Shown piece after piece: positions 32,382 through 40,846 of a stretch of 54,715 bases of DNA (its first letter is position 1; every line of letters begins with the position of its first letter). Under the pieces are notes generated by a model that saw only the letters and a program-made list of their open reading frames with translations, was not told the origin of the DNA and did not search any database. Origin of the DNA: SFWF01 sp045539925 (GTDB taxonomy: Bacteria; Bacillota; Clostridia; Oscillospirales; Acutalibacteraceae); the NCBI GenBank assembly GCA_045539925.1, contig JAZQGH010000127.1, forward strand, positions 1 through 54,715, read 5' to 3'. Both the position numbers and the translations under genes were made by a program.

Positions 32382-33626
32382 TTATTTCATATCAATGCAT
32401 TTCTTGGGGCACTTGTAGGCGCAGATAGCACAGTGGATGCACTTTTCTTCGTCAATGACCCAGGTCTTATTTTCTCTGTCAACAGTAACTGCATCCTGAG
32501 GACAAGCCTTTGCACAGATTCCGCAGAATACGCACAGGTCAAGATCCGCCTTTGGAGTAGCGTCAACATCATATCCGCGCTTAAATTCAGGCTCATTAGC
32601 CTCTGCGGCAGAAGATGCCGACATATCAATGCACTTCTTAGGACATTTGTCTACGCAAAGTCCGCAGCTTACGCAGTTTTCTGCGTCGAGCTTCCATACC
32701 TTGTTTGCACGGTCAACGGTTAGAGCGCCCTGAGGACAGTTTTTAGCGCAAAGTGTACAGAAAACACATTTGTCAAGGTCTGCCTTGGGAAGACTTGCAC
32801 CGCTGTCTTCCACAGCCTTAGTTTCGGGGCCTGCGGTAGCAGTAGCGGCATCAACCATCTTAACGCACTTTTTGGGGCACTTATAGTAGCAGATTCCACA
32901 GTGGATACACTTGTCTTCGTTTACCTTCCAGACCTTGGAATCTTTGTCAAGCTCAATAGCACCCTGAGGACAAGCCGAAGCACAGATTCCGCAGTACACA
33001 CAGGTGTTAAGATCAGCCATAGGCAGATCGTCAACATCATACTGAGGAAGAGAAACCTCAGTCTTAGTTGTGTCAGCGCCCATTTCAAGACATTTCTTGG
33101 GGCATTTCTCTACGCAAAGTCCACAGCTTACGCACAGGGTCTCATCAAGCTTCCAGGATTTGGAAGCGCGGTCTATCGAGAGAGCGCCCTGAGGACAGTT
33201 TTTAGCGCAAAGTCCGCAGAATACACACTTGTCGAGGTCGGCAGTGGGCATTGAAGCTCCGCCTGTAGCCTCAGAAATCTCAGCACCTGCCTTTTTAAAG
33301 GTATCTACCGTTTTGGTGGTGCTGGGTGCGGTGTAGTTAACATCGGATGAAAGTACCTTCTTGGGGCATCCCACAACGCAGTTTTCACACTGAACGCAGC
33401 CCATTCGGTCGATAGACCAGGTACCTGCGTTTCTATCTACCTTAATTGCGGCAGAAGGACATTTCTTTTCGCAAAGTCCGCAGAAGATACAGTTATCAAT
33501 ATCGATAACAATGCTTCCTCTGGTACGCTCGGGGAATTCTTTTTTATTAAAGGGATATCCGTAGGTGGCAGGCTTTTTAAAGAGCGACTTTAAAACACCG
33601 CCTGTAAAGGAGCCGTATTTATTCAT
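32382..33626 (-). CDS. echF: Ech hydrogenase ferredoxin subunit expanded to a ten-cluster polyferredoxin
   Basis: The N-terminal 95 residues are a normal EchF/NuoI-like subunit: MNKYGSFTGGVLKSLFKKPA, then two CxxCxxCxxxCP motifs at C46 and C77. It then continues to 414 residues with eight more such motifs, for ten [4Fe-4S] sites. They form four further two-cluster modules (about 128-183, 203-258, 281-336, 359-414). Modules 2 and 4 resemble each other (CVSCGLCV), as do 3 and 5 (CIHC.IC), so a four-cluster block of about 153 residues was duplicated. In modules 2-5 the second motif ends CPKKC, with an extra cysteine. Usual EchF has two clusters. The long chain could wire Ech to a donor or store electrons (inference). 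Confidence 0.9.
   Translation of the reverse strand: MNKYGSFTGGVLKSLFKKPATYGYPFNKKEFPERTRGSIVIDIDNCIFCGLCEKKCPSAAIKVDRNAGTWSIDRMGCVQCENCVVGCPKKVLSSDVNYTAPSTTKTVDTFKKAGAEISEATGGASMPTADLDKCVFCGLCAKNCPQGALSIDRASKSWKLDETLCVSCGLCVEKCPKKCLEMGADTTKTEVSLPQYDVDDLPMADLNTCVYCGICASACPQGAIELDKDSKVWKVNEDKCIHCGICYYKCPKKCVKMVDAATATAGPETKAVEDSGASLPKADLDKCVFCTLCAKNCPQGALTVDRANKVWKLDAENCVSCGLCVDKCPKKCIDMSASSAAEANEPEFKRGYDVDATPKADLDLCVFCGICAKACPQDAVTVDRENKTWVIDEEKCIHCAICAYKCPKKCIDMK
32385..33245 (-). repeat. Tandem duplication inside the polyferredoxin gene
   Basis: Residues 128-280 (33245-32787) and 281-414 (32786-32385) are two copies of a block holding four [4Fe-4S] motifs. Shared landmarks are ADLDKCVFC, AKNCPQGAL, WKLD, CVSCGLCV and then YDVD, ACPQ, CIHC and YKCPKKC in the same order. 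The linker is also alike: GASMPTADLDKC against GASLPKADLDKC. Confidence 0.85.
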
Positions 33627-33638
33627 TTTATATCCCCC

Positions 33639-34718
33639 TTATCTTTCGGTACAGCTTACACAGGGGTCGATGGTGAGAACCAGAATCGGCACATCTGCGA
33701 AGTCACAACCCTCAAGAATTTTAACGAGGGAAGGAATGTTAGCGAAGGTTGGGGTGCGTACACGGGCACGGTTGAGGAACTGTGTTCCGTCTCCGCGGAA
33801 GTAGAATACAGCTTCACCTCTGGGCTGCTCAAGACGGACAAAGGCTTCGCCGTTGGGGTTGCCCTTAACGTCAACAGCAACGGGACCCTCAGGTATCTTA
33901 TCCACTGCCTGACGAATAATACTAAAGGACTGGAAAATCTCCTCAACACGGACCTCGCAACGAGCATAGCTGTCGCAGTCCTTACCGGTGATTATATCGA
34001 AATCAAGGTCGCCGTAAGCGGCATAACCAAGCTTTCTGGTATCCTGCTCGATGCCTGCAGCCCTCATCATAGGACCTACTGCACCGTTTAAGATAGCGTC
34101 TTCCTTAGTAAGGATACCTACACCTTTAAGACGGGATGCAACGGTGTAATCCTTCATAAATACGTTGGTAAGGCTTCTGACCTCCTCTTCCATCTTGTCG
34201 AACATATCAACAAAGCTTCTGAGCATGGAGTTATCCATATCCTTAAGAACGCCGCCGATTTTGTTAACCGAGAAGATAACACGTCCGCCGGTGGAAGCCT
34301 CGAACATATCGAGAATGGTTTCTCTCATTCTCCAGCAGTGCATAAAGAGGCTCTCAAAGCCGAATGCGTCTGCAAGGAGACCAAGCCATAAAAGATGGCT
34401 GTGAAGACGGGACATCTCGCACCAGACAGTGCGCAGATATTTGGCTCTGTCGGGAATTTCTACATCCATAATACGCTCGATACCCTCTGCGTAACCCATT
34501 CCGTGCATAAAGGAGCAGATGCCGCAGATACGCTCGATAACATACATATAATCGTGGAAATTTCTCTTCTCAACAAGCTTTTCAAGACCTCTGTGAATAA
34601 ATCCGATAGAGGGAATAGCTTCTACAACCTTTTCGTCCTCGAGCACAAGGTCAAGATGAATAGGCTCGGGGAGTACGGGATGCTGAGGGCCGAAAGGCAC
34701 AATACTTCTTTTACTCAT
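33639..34718 (-). CDS. echE: Ech [NiFe] hydrogenase large subunit
   Basis: Catalytic subunit of a group 4 (energy-converting) hydrogenase. The nickel ligands are C65 and C68 (ERICGIC) and C353 and C356 (DPCVSCTER). The protein stops three residues after the last ligand, so it lacks the cleavable tail of most large subunits and needs no endopeptidase, as known for EchE and CooH. At 359 residues it is normal length. GGAGGG precedes the ATG. Together with EchC it forms the peripheral arm; EchA and EchB anchor it in the membrane. Confidence 0.97.
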   Translation of the reverse strand: MSKRSIVPFGPQHPVLPEPIHLDLVLEDEKVVEAIPSIGFIHRGLEKLVEKRNFHDYMYVIERICGICSFMHGMGYAEGIERIMDVEIPDRAKYLRTVWCEMSRLHSHLLWLGLLADAFGFESLFMHCWRMRETILDMFEASTGGRVIFSVNKIGGVLKDMDNSMLRSFVDMFDKMEEEVRSLTNVFMKDYTVASRLKGVGILTKEDAILNGAVGPMMRAAGIEQDTRKLGYAAYGDLDFDIITGKDCDSYARCEVRVEEIFQSFSIIRQAVDKIPEGPVAVDVKGNPNGEAFVRLEQPRGEAVFYFRGDGTQFLNRARVRTPTFANIPSLVKILEGCDFADVPILVLTIDPCVSCTER

Positions 34719-34731
34719 TTCATTACCCTCC

Positions 34732-35070
34732 TTATTTAAACGGTGTCTCGACAGCTATATCATACAGCTTGTTTTTGTAGTCGAGAGCGATATATTTGAT
34801 CTTTATTCCGAAAAGCTCACTCATTTCGTTTTCGTAGAGGAAAGCGTTGGGGAAAATAGCGGTGATGCTTTCAATCTCGGCATTTTCGGGGATAGATACC
34901 TTATAGTTTTTAAAGGTGTATCCTATAACATAAGAATAAAGAAGGTCATAGCCGTCCTTTGTTCTTACCGAGCAGATCTGTGAAAGACGGGCACCCTTGT
35001 TTCTCAGCGAGTGGGCTTTAATGGTTATCTGGTCGGGAGAAAGTATTTTAAGCTCGTAGTTTTCTCTCAT
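34732..35070 (-). CDS. echD: Ech hydrogenase subunit D (NuoC-like)
   Basis: A 112-residue homologue of the 30-kDa complex I subunit. The recognisable part is the C-terminal FPNAFLYENEMSELFGIKI, the counterpart of the NuoC ERExxDxFGI segment. It has no cofactor and helps join the hydrogenase module to the membrane arm. Its ATG overlaps the echC stop by one base (TAATG), which suggests coupled translation. Confidence 0.9.
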   Translation of the reverse strand: MRENYELKILSPDQITIKAHSLRNKGARLSQICSVRTKDGYDLLYSYVIGYTFKNYKVSIPENAEIESITAIFPNAFLYENEMSELFGIKIKYIALDYKNKLYDIAVETPFK

Positions 35071-35525
35071 TATTTTTCTTCCCCTTTCTTTTTGTTTGCT
35101 TCCTTGAAAGCCTTCTGTTTTTCGTCAAGAACGCCTAAAGCCTTAACGACACCGTCGATAATTGCTTCGGGACGGGCGGCACATCCTGGAACATAAACGT
35201 CCACGGGAATAGCCTTGTCCACGCCGCCGATTATATTGTAAGCATCCTTGAAAACGCCGCCGTTGCAGGCGCAGATTCCAACAGCTACAACAACCTTAGG
35301 CTCGGGCATCTGATCGTAAAGCTGCTTAACAACAGCCTTGTTTTTTTCATTTATTCCGCCGGTAACAAGGAAGATATCGGCATGCTTGGGATTTCCTGTG
35401 TTGATAATACCGAAACGCTCTACATCGTAAACGGGAGTAAGACAGGCAAGAACCTCTATGTCACATCCGTTACAGCTGGAGCCATCGTAATGAAGCAACC
35501 AGGGTGATTTTGCAATTTTAGCCAT
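35070..35525 (-). CDS. echC: Ech hydrogenase small subunit (NuoB-like)
   Basis: A 151-residue small subunit with ligands for one [4Fe-4S] cluster: C18 and C21 (DGSSCNGCDIE), C85 (GICACNGG) and C115 (VPGCAARPE). It passes electrons from the ferredoxin subunit to the [NiFe] site in EchE. The missing second and third clusters of other hydrogenase small subunits are normal for group 4 enzymes. The gene is 14 nt downstream of echB. Confidence 0.96.
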   Translation of the reverse strand: MAKIAKSPWLLHYDGSSCNGCDIEVLACLTPVYDVERFGIINTGNPKHADIFLVTGGINEKNKAVVKQLYDQMPEPKVVVAVGICACNGGVFKDAYNIIGGVDKAIPVDVYVPGCAARPEAIIDGVVKALGVLDEKQKAFKEANKKKGEEK

Positions 35526-35539
35526 TTAGATTTCCTCCC

Positions 35540-36430
35540 TTAAAAAATGTACTCTAAAAAGAGAAGGTTGAGTCCGCCGCAAACGATGGTAACGCCCCAG
35601 GCGAGTTTAACCATAAGCTCCCACTTAACACGTGCGCTGATGTTATCAATAAGTGTTTCGAGGAAGTAGACGATTATAGCAGCAGCAATAGCTACGGGTA
35701 TGCTCCACCACTTATTGCAGAGGAAGAAGAGAGCTACAACACCTAAAAGGAAGGTGTTTTCATACCAGTGAGCAACCTCTATCATACCGAGATTTCTGCC
35801 CGAAAGGTCGGTGGTAACACCCTTAACAAGCTCCTGATGAGCGTGGTGGGATGTAGAAATATCAAAGGGAGATTTTCTGAATTTAATAGTAAGTATGAAG
35901 AGGAAACCTATAAATATTCCGGGGAGATAAATGATAGCGGGAAGGTCGTTGCTTCCGATGTCCATAATCTTAAAGGAGCCGACACCGTTGTTCATAATTC
36001 CTGTTGCCATATAGAAGCCAACGGCGGTGATAAGTACCATAGGCTCATAAGCGAGCATCTGCATCATTTCTCGCTGAGCACCCATTGTCGACATTGCCGA
36101 GTTAGAAGAGGTAGCGGCAAACACAAGGAACATAGCAGCAGTAGAAAGAGCCAGAAATACAAGCAGAAGGTCAACACCCGCAAAGAAAAGAACACCGGTG
36201 AAGATTATGAGAATAAGAAAGCTGAATGCGATAACAAACTGTCCGTGGTTAAGGGCAAGGGTTTCTTTCGAAAACAGCTTCGCAACATCATAAAAGGGTT
36301 GGAAGACACTGGGACCGCGTCTGCCCTGCATACGGGCGGAAAGCTTACGGTCAATACCTGCAAGAAGTCCTGCAACAAGTCCGCCTAAAAGGATATAACA
36401 GATAGCACAAATAATTCGTAAAGCAGTCAT
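35540..36430 (-). CDS. echB: Ech hydrogenase membrane subunit B (NuoH-like)
   Basis: A 296-residue membrane protein with about eight hydrophobic segments. GRRGPSVFQPFYDVAKLFSKE near the N-terminus and IKFRKSPFDISTSHHAHQELVKG near the middle are the NuoH/EchB signature loops facing the cytoplasmic arm. It connects the hydrogenase to ion translocation. The ATG overlaps the echA stop by one base (TAATG). Confidence 0.95.
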   Translation of the reverse strand: MTALRIICAICYILLGGLVAGLLAGIDRKLSARMQGRRGPSVFQPFYDVAKLFSKETLALNHGQFVIAFSFLILIIFTGVLFFAGVDLLLVFLALSTAAMFLVFAATSSNSAMSTMGAQREMMQMLAYEPMVLITAVGFYMATGIMNNGVGSFKIMDIGSNDLPAIIYLPGIFIGFLFILTIKFRKSPFDISTSHHAHQELVKGVTTDLSGRNLGMIEVAHWYENTFLLGVVALFFLCNKWWSIPVAIAAAIIVYFLETLIDNISARVKWELMVKLAWGVTIVCGGLNLLFLEYIF

Positions 36431-38364
36431 TACAGAACACCTCCTACAGTAAGCACCATACCGATTATAAGTCCTGCTGCCGCAATAGCGGTGGCAACAT
36501 TCATAAGACGGTCGGTACCGATCATATCAGAAAGATACCAGTTTGCGTGGTACATTGTGCGCTCCTCGTCAAAGGCACCAACATAGTGACGTTCGTCTCC
36601 TGTGTCAATACCCGACATATAAACGCCTGTTTTACGGGTCTTAACAAAGCGGGTGATAATAAAACCTGCAACTATAACCAGCGCGAGAGCGATTATCATA
36701 AGAATAAGGATAAACAGATTTTCGTCGGATAGTACAGGCTTAAAGTCTACGGTACCGTAAAGTGAGTTAACAATGGGGGTAACGAGACTGCCTGACAGGA
36801 AGGGGAATACCAGACAGAGGGCTACCATCATAACGGTGTGACCGCCGATAGAGATCCACTGATCAAGACTGGTGGTGTCCTTTCTGCGAACGGTGGGACG
36901 GGCATAAGCGAGAAGCTTACTGATCCACTTTGTCCAGTAGAAGAGTGTGGTTGCAGAACCGAATGCAAGAAGCAGAACGAGTATAATGTTACCTGCATCT
37001 ACAAAGGCCTGCAGTGCGCTCCACTTGGAAATAAGCATTCCGAAGGGGGCAAGATACATTCCTGCGATACCGATAACCATTGCTATAGCGAGGGCAGGAT
37101 ATCTCTTAATAAGACCGTGCATATCCTCGATGTTACGGCTGCCTGAAGCGTGCTCTACAGAACCTACGGTCTGGAAAAGCAGAGACTTGGATACGCAGTG
37201 GAACATCATAAGGAAGATTGCAGCCCATATAGTTTCGTTGATACCTACACCGCAGCAGGCAACTATAAGACCGAGATTGGAAATTGTGGAATAAGCCAGA
37301 ACCTTTTTACCGTCGGTATGTATGATAGCACGGATAGAGGCAACAAAGAAGGTGAATCCGCCGATAAGAGCAACGGTAAGACCCACAAGATTACCTGTCA
37401 TAGCAGGAGCTATACGAATAAGGAGATAGATACCTGCCTTAACCATAGTAGCGCTGTGGAGCAGTGCGGAGGAGGGGGTAGGAGCCACCATTGCACCCAT
37501 AAGCCAGCGTGAGAAGGGAAGCTGTGCCGACTTTGTAAGAGCAGCAAGAGCAAGGCAGATAAGGGGAATAACGATAACGGGATTGTTAGACTCTACAAGA
37601 TCCTGAAGATTGAATATATGCATATTAAGTGCCGCATAGCCGATAGCTGCCGCAAAACCTACACCGCCTAAAAGGTTCATCCAAAGGGCGCGGAAGGAGT
37701 TGTTTACAGCCTCCTCGGTTTTGGTATAGCCGATAAGCAGGAAGGAAACTACAGAGGTTATCTCCCAGAAGAAATACATCCAGATAAGGTTTGCCGAGAA
37801 GACAATACCGAACATAGCACCAAGGAAAACGAAGAGCATAGAGCAGAAGAAGGAGCGTCTGTCCTTAACCTCGTCACCGTGATGGTGGTGATAATCCTTA
37901 AGGTAACCAACGGCATATACACAGATAAGACCGCCGACAATTGCTATCATAAGGCAGAGAATAAGGGTAAGATTGTCGCAGAAAAGATATTCATTTACTG
38001 CGTGAGCGTTACCCGAAAGCTCAAGCCAAGCAATAAAGCAGGTTTGAACAACAGAGAGCAGAGCAGCATAGTACTTTTTGTACTTAAAGCTCAGGTAGAT
38101 GATTATACCCATAAGAATAAATTCGATAGCCAGCATACCGTAGTTAACGGTGCCGACAATATCGAATCCGCTCAAAGTAAAATTGTGAGGGATGAAGTGT
38201 TGTTCCTTGCCGAAATTAAGCACCGCAAAAATTACGGTAGCTATAATAATGGCACCGCTGCTTATGTATACCGATACTTTACGAAGCTTGTTATTCTTCA
38301 CAAAGGCCTGTACCAAAGCCGCGAGGAAGGGGAAAAGAATTAAGATTGCAATGAATGTTTCCAT
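36430..38364 (-). CDS. echA: Ech hydrogenase membrane subunit A (NuoL-like)
   Basis: A 644-residue antiporter-like subunit with about 14-16 membrane segments, the presumed H+ or Na+ pump. FFWEITSVVSFLLIGY, ALTKSAQLPFSRWLMGAMVAPTPSSALLHSATMVKAGIYLLIR and YSTISNLGLIVACCG are the conserved NuoL/MrpA blocks with the buried lysine and glutamate residues. The start 38364 is chosen because the signal-anchor-like METFIAILILFPFLAALV begins there. First gene of the ech-hyp run, with a strong promoter 73-100 nt upstream. Confidence 0.95.
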   Translation of the reverse strand: METFIAILILFPFLAALVQAFVKNNKLRKVSVYISSGAIIIATVIFAVLNFGKEQHFIPHNFTLSGFDIVGTVNYGMLAIEFILMGIIIYLSFKYKKYYAALLSVVQTCFIAWLELSGNAHAVNEYLFCDNLTLILCLMIAIVGGLICVYAVGYLKDYHHHHGDEVKDRRSFFCSMLFVFLGAMFGIVFSANLIWMYFFWEITSVVSFLLIGYTKTEEAVNNSFRALWMNLLGGVGFAAAIGYAALNMHIFNLQDLVESNNPVIVIPLICLALAALTKSAQLPFSRWLMGAMVAPTPSSALLHSATMVKAGIYLLIRIAPAMTGNLVGLTVALIGGFTFFVASIRAIIHTDGKKVLAYSTISNLGLIVACCGVGINETIWAAIFLMMFHCVSKSLLFQTVGSVEHASGSRNIEDMHGLIKRYPALAIAMVIGIAGMYLAPFGMLISKWSALQAFVDAGNIILVLLLAFGSATTLFYWTKWISKLLAYARPTVRRKDTTSLDQWISIGGHTVMMVALCLVFPFLSGSLVTPIVNSLYGTVDFKPVLSDENLFILILMIIALALVIVAGFIITRFVKTRKTGVYMSGIDTGDERHYVGAFDEERTMYHANWYLSDMIGTDRLMNVATAIAAAGLIIGMVLTVGGVL

Positions 38365-38436
38365 AGCCTTGACCTTTCTATGCACACAAACAGTAAAAAA
38401 GCCCATTCGGGTGCATTATGTAATATGTACTATATA

Positions 38437-38465
38437 ATAATAGTTATTTTATCGAATAATGTCAA
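38437..38465 (-). promoter_or_regulatory. Promoter of the ech-hyp gene run
   Basis: On the minus strand TTGACA (38460-38465), 17-bp spacer, TATTAT (38437-38442). The leader of about 65 nt contains a tiny CCC-GAAT-GGG hairpin followed by CTTTTTT, too weak to call an attenuator. Confidence 0.75.
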
Positions 38466-38522
38466 CAGTTTATTCACACAATATTGATATTTTTTTAACA
38501 AAGATTTTGTGCGTTTTGACAT

Positions 38523-38567
38523 AAAAAATATGCACCTCCAAAAGTGTCTGGTTTTCGAGGTGCATAT
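38523..38567 (-). terminator. Terminator of the phosphoglucomutase-DUF5662 operon
   Basis: ATATGCACCTC (38528-38538) and GAGGTGCATAT (38557-38567) form an 11-bp stem; on the minus strand a TTTTTT run follows. It insulates the ech promoter from upstream transcription. Confidence 0.8.
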
Positions 38568-38587
38568 GACTTATTGAAGAAGCCTTT

Positions 38588-39115
38588 TTAATACTCCTTA
38601 AGATTCTTTATGTATTCAAAGGTCTTTTTTTCACCCTCGTCGCGAAGCATTATAAGGCACTTTTCCAAAAGCTCTGCCGTTTCCTTATGCATATAAAGAC
38701 GGGCATTACCGCGGCTGAAATAATCATAGGGGTGGGCGTCGGTATAGTTTTTGCCCTGATATATCTTACTTGCCGCCACACGGTCACAAAACATTTCTTT
38801 AAAATATTTAACAGGCATTTTCACAGGCTCATACCGTTTAGAAACAGGACTTACATCGTTCCAATATTCAAAATGATGTTTGTTTCTGCCCTTGTGGTGC
38901 ATCCAGGCAGACGAATAGCCGAAAAGCTCCCGTTCCATCTCATTAGGGCTGCGGTTTCCCTGATAATATTTAACACCTGCAATAAATTCGGCAGGGGAAA
39001 ACTTAGAAAGGTCGTGAAGAAGACCCCTTATCGGAATTCCTGCCTTAAAGCAGTGTCGCATAACTGCGTTTCTGTGTTTTGAAACGGTTAGAAAATGCTT
39101 TAGTGGGTGTATCAT
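38588..39115 (-). CDS. DUF5662 family protein
   Basis: A 175-residue protein I recognise as DUF5662. It is rich in conserved histidines: HFLTVSKHRNAVMRHCFKAG, LLHDLSKFSP and WMHHKGRNKHHFEYW. The HD pair in LLHDLSKFS suggests an HD-like metal site, so hydrolase activity is conceivable, but no function is established to my knowledge. It is coupled to the phosphoglucomutase gene (4-nt gap) and ends at the terminator at 38523. Confidence 0.8.
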   Translation of the reverse strand: MIHPLKHFLTVSKHRNAVMRHCFKAGIPIRGLLHDLSKFSPAEFIAGVKYYQGNRSPNEMERELFGYSSAWMHHKGRNKHHFEYWNDVSPVSKRYEPVKMPVKYFKEMFCDRVAASKIYQGKNYTDAHPYDYFSRGNARLYMHKETAELLEKCLIMLRDEGEKKTFEYIKNLKEY

Positions 39116-39119
39116 AGCT

Positions 39120-40784
39120 TTAAGCCTTTATATCAAAAATTTCTTTAAGGGAAGAGAGCTTGGCTTCGGCATCAGCTTTATCATTACCTCTTACACAGTA
39201 ATAAACCTTGCATTTAGGCTCGGTGCCCGAGGGACGGATAGCAACAAAACTACCATCAGCAAGATTATAACGCAGAACATTAGAGGGTACAAATCCCTCG
39301 GGGGGATTGAGCAGGAAATCCTCTACCGAAGTGACCTTGATACCTGCAGCCTCTGTAAGGGGATTTTTTCTCATACCGTCAAGCAAAGCGTTCATTTTGT
39401 CGGCTCCGTCTATACCCTTGAAGAAGGTGCTGGTCTGGGTATCGAGGAAATAGCCGTGAGTTTCAAACAACTCGTTTAAAACATCAATAAGTGTCTTGCC
39501 CTGCTTTTTATAGTAATCTGCCGCCTCGCAGAACATAAGAGAGGCCTGAACAGCATCCTTATCGCGGGCAAAATCACCTATAAGACAGCCGTAGCTTTCT
39601 TCATATCCAAATACATAGTTCTTGTCACCAAGGGCATTGTGAACCTTTATTCTGTCACCTATAAACTTAAAGCCTGTAAGGGTTTTTTCAACCTCAACTC
39701 CAAAGGATTTTGCAACAAGGTCACCGATAGTGGATGTGACTACCGTGTTTATCATAATGGGGTTTTCGGGCAGACATCCCTGCTCGGTCATACGGGTGAG
39801 AATATAGTGAAGAAGAAGTGCTCCTGACTGATTTCCCGTAATAAGCTCACAGCGGTTACCGCAGTTTATGGCGGCACCTAAGCGGTCGCAGTCGGGGTCG
39901 GTTGCGATAGCAATATCAGCGCTGTGCTCGCGCATAAGCTCTATTGCCGCATCGTATGCCGCAGGAACCTCGGGATTGGGGCTTTTTGTGCCCGAAAAAT
40001 CGGGATCGGGCTCACACTGGGAAAGTACGGGTAAAACGGTATATCCTGCCTCGTCTAAAACATCGCGAACAGGAATATTTCCCGTTCCGTGCTGCGGAGT
40101 GTATACCACCTTTATGTTTTTCTCCTCGTCGGGGTCGAACTGAAGAGCCAGAACCTCTTCGTAATAGGTTTCGTCAATCTCTTCTCCAACGATTTCAACC
40201 AGCTCTCCAGCCTCGCTCAGAGAAAGGCATTTCACATCAAGCTCATCTGTAACAGCGTTTACAAAGCCTGTTACCTCATCAGCAATAGAGGGGATAAGCT
40301 GACAACCGTTTTCGTCGTATAGCTTATATCCATTGTATTCGGGGGGATTGTGGGAAGCGGTAATTACAACACCGCCGAAGCAGCCTAAATATCTTACCGA
40401 GAAAGAAAGCTCAGGTGTGGTTCGCAGATCCTCAAAAAGATATGTCTTTATACCGTGCGCGGCAAGAACACCTGCCGTAACCTCGGCAAATTCGCGGCTC
40501 ATTCTGCGGTTGTCGTGAGCGATAACGATTCCGTCTTCCTTGGCTTTATCACCTTTAGAGCAAATATAATTTGCAAAGCCCTCGGTAGCCTTTGATACGG
40601 TATATTTGTTCATACGGTTGCTTCCTGCACCGATAACGCCGCGAAGACCCGCAGTACCGAATTCCAGATCCTTATAAAATCTGTCTTTAATCTCGGTTTC
40701 GTTGTCCTTTAAAGCCTCAAGCTCGGCTACGGTAGTAGCATCGGCTTTTTCTATCCAGTGAAGATATTTTTGTTTAAAATCCAA
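39120..40784 (-). CDS. pgcA: Phosphoglucomutase/phosphomannomutase
   Basis: A 554-residue alpha-D-phosphohexomutase interconverting hexose 1- and 6-phosphates, which feeds UDP-glucose for GalE and wall polymers. The active-site serine is S144 in TASHNPPEYNGYK; the magnesium loop is DPDCDRLG, the sugar loop GYEESYG and the phosphate loop RPSGTEPK. The start is TTG 40784: GAGGTG lies 7 nt before it and no ATG is in frame before residue 58. It has its own promoter. Confidence 0.95.
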   Translation of the reverse strand: MDFKQKYLHWIEKADATTVAELEALKDNETEIKDRFYKDLEFGTAGLRGVIGAGSNRMNKYTVSKATEGFANYICSKGDKAKEDGIVIAHDNRRMSREFAEVTAGVLAAHGIKTYLFEDLRTTPELSFSVRYLGCFGGVVITASHNPPEYNGYKLYDENGCQLIPSIADEVTGFVNAVTDELDVKCLSLSEAGELVEIVGEEIDETYYEEVLALQFDPDEEKNIKVVYTPQHGTGNIPVRDVLDEAGYTVLPVLSQCEPDPDFSGTKSPNPEVPAAYDAAIELMREHSADIAIATDPDCDRLGAAINCGNRCELITGNQSGALLLHYILTRMTEQGCLPENPIMINTVVTSTIGDLVAKSFGVEVEKTLTGFKFIGDRIKVHNALGDKNYVFGYEESYGCLIGDFARDKDAVQASLMFCEAADYYKKQGKTLIDVLNELFETHGYFLDTQTSTFFKGIDGADKMNALLDGMRKNPLTEAAGIKVTSVEDFLLNPPEGFVPSNVLRYNLADGSFVAIRPSGTEPKCKVYYCVRGNDKADAEAKLSSLKEIFDIKA

Positions 40785-40815
40785 TTTGTGTCACCTCAAA
40801 AAACTAAGTGTTATC

Positions 40816-40844
40816 ATTATATCAAAAGAAGTGGAATTTTACAA
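40816..40844 (-). promoter_or_regulatory. Promoter of pgcA
   Basis: On the minus strand TTGTAA (40839-40844), 17-bp spacer, TATAAT (40816-40821) preceded by TGA (extended -10). Confidence 0.7.
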
Positions 40845-40846
40845 CA

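Noticed and set aside
32385..33245. Regular repeats suggesting a CRISPR array
   Set aside because: The repeats are in-frame protein repeats of [4Fe-4S] modules, imperfect and too long.
38365..38436. Attenuator in the echA leader (CCC-GAAT-GGG followed by T-run)
   Set aside because: A 3-bp stem is too weak to call a terminator.
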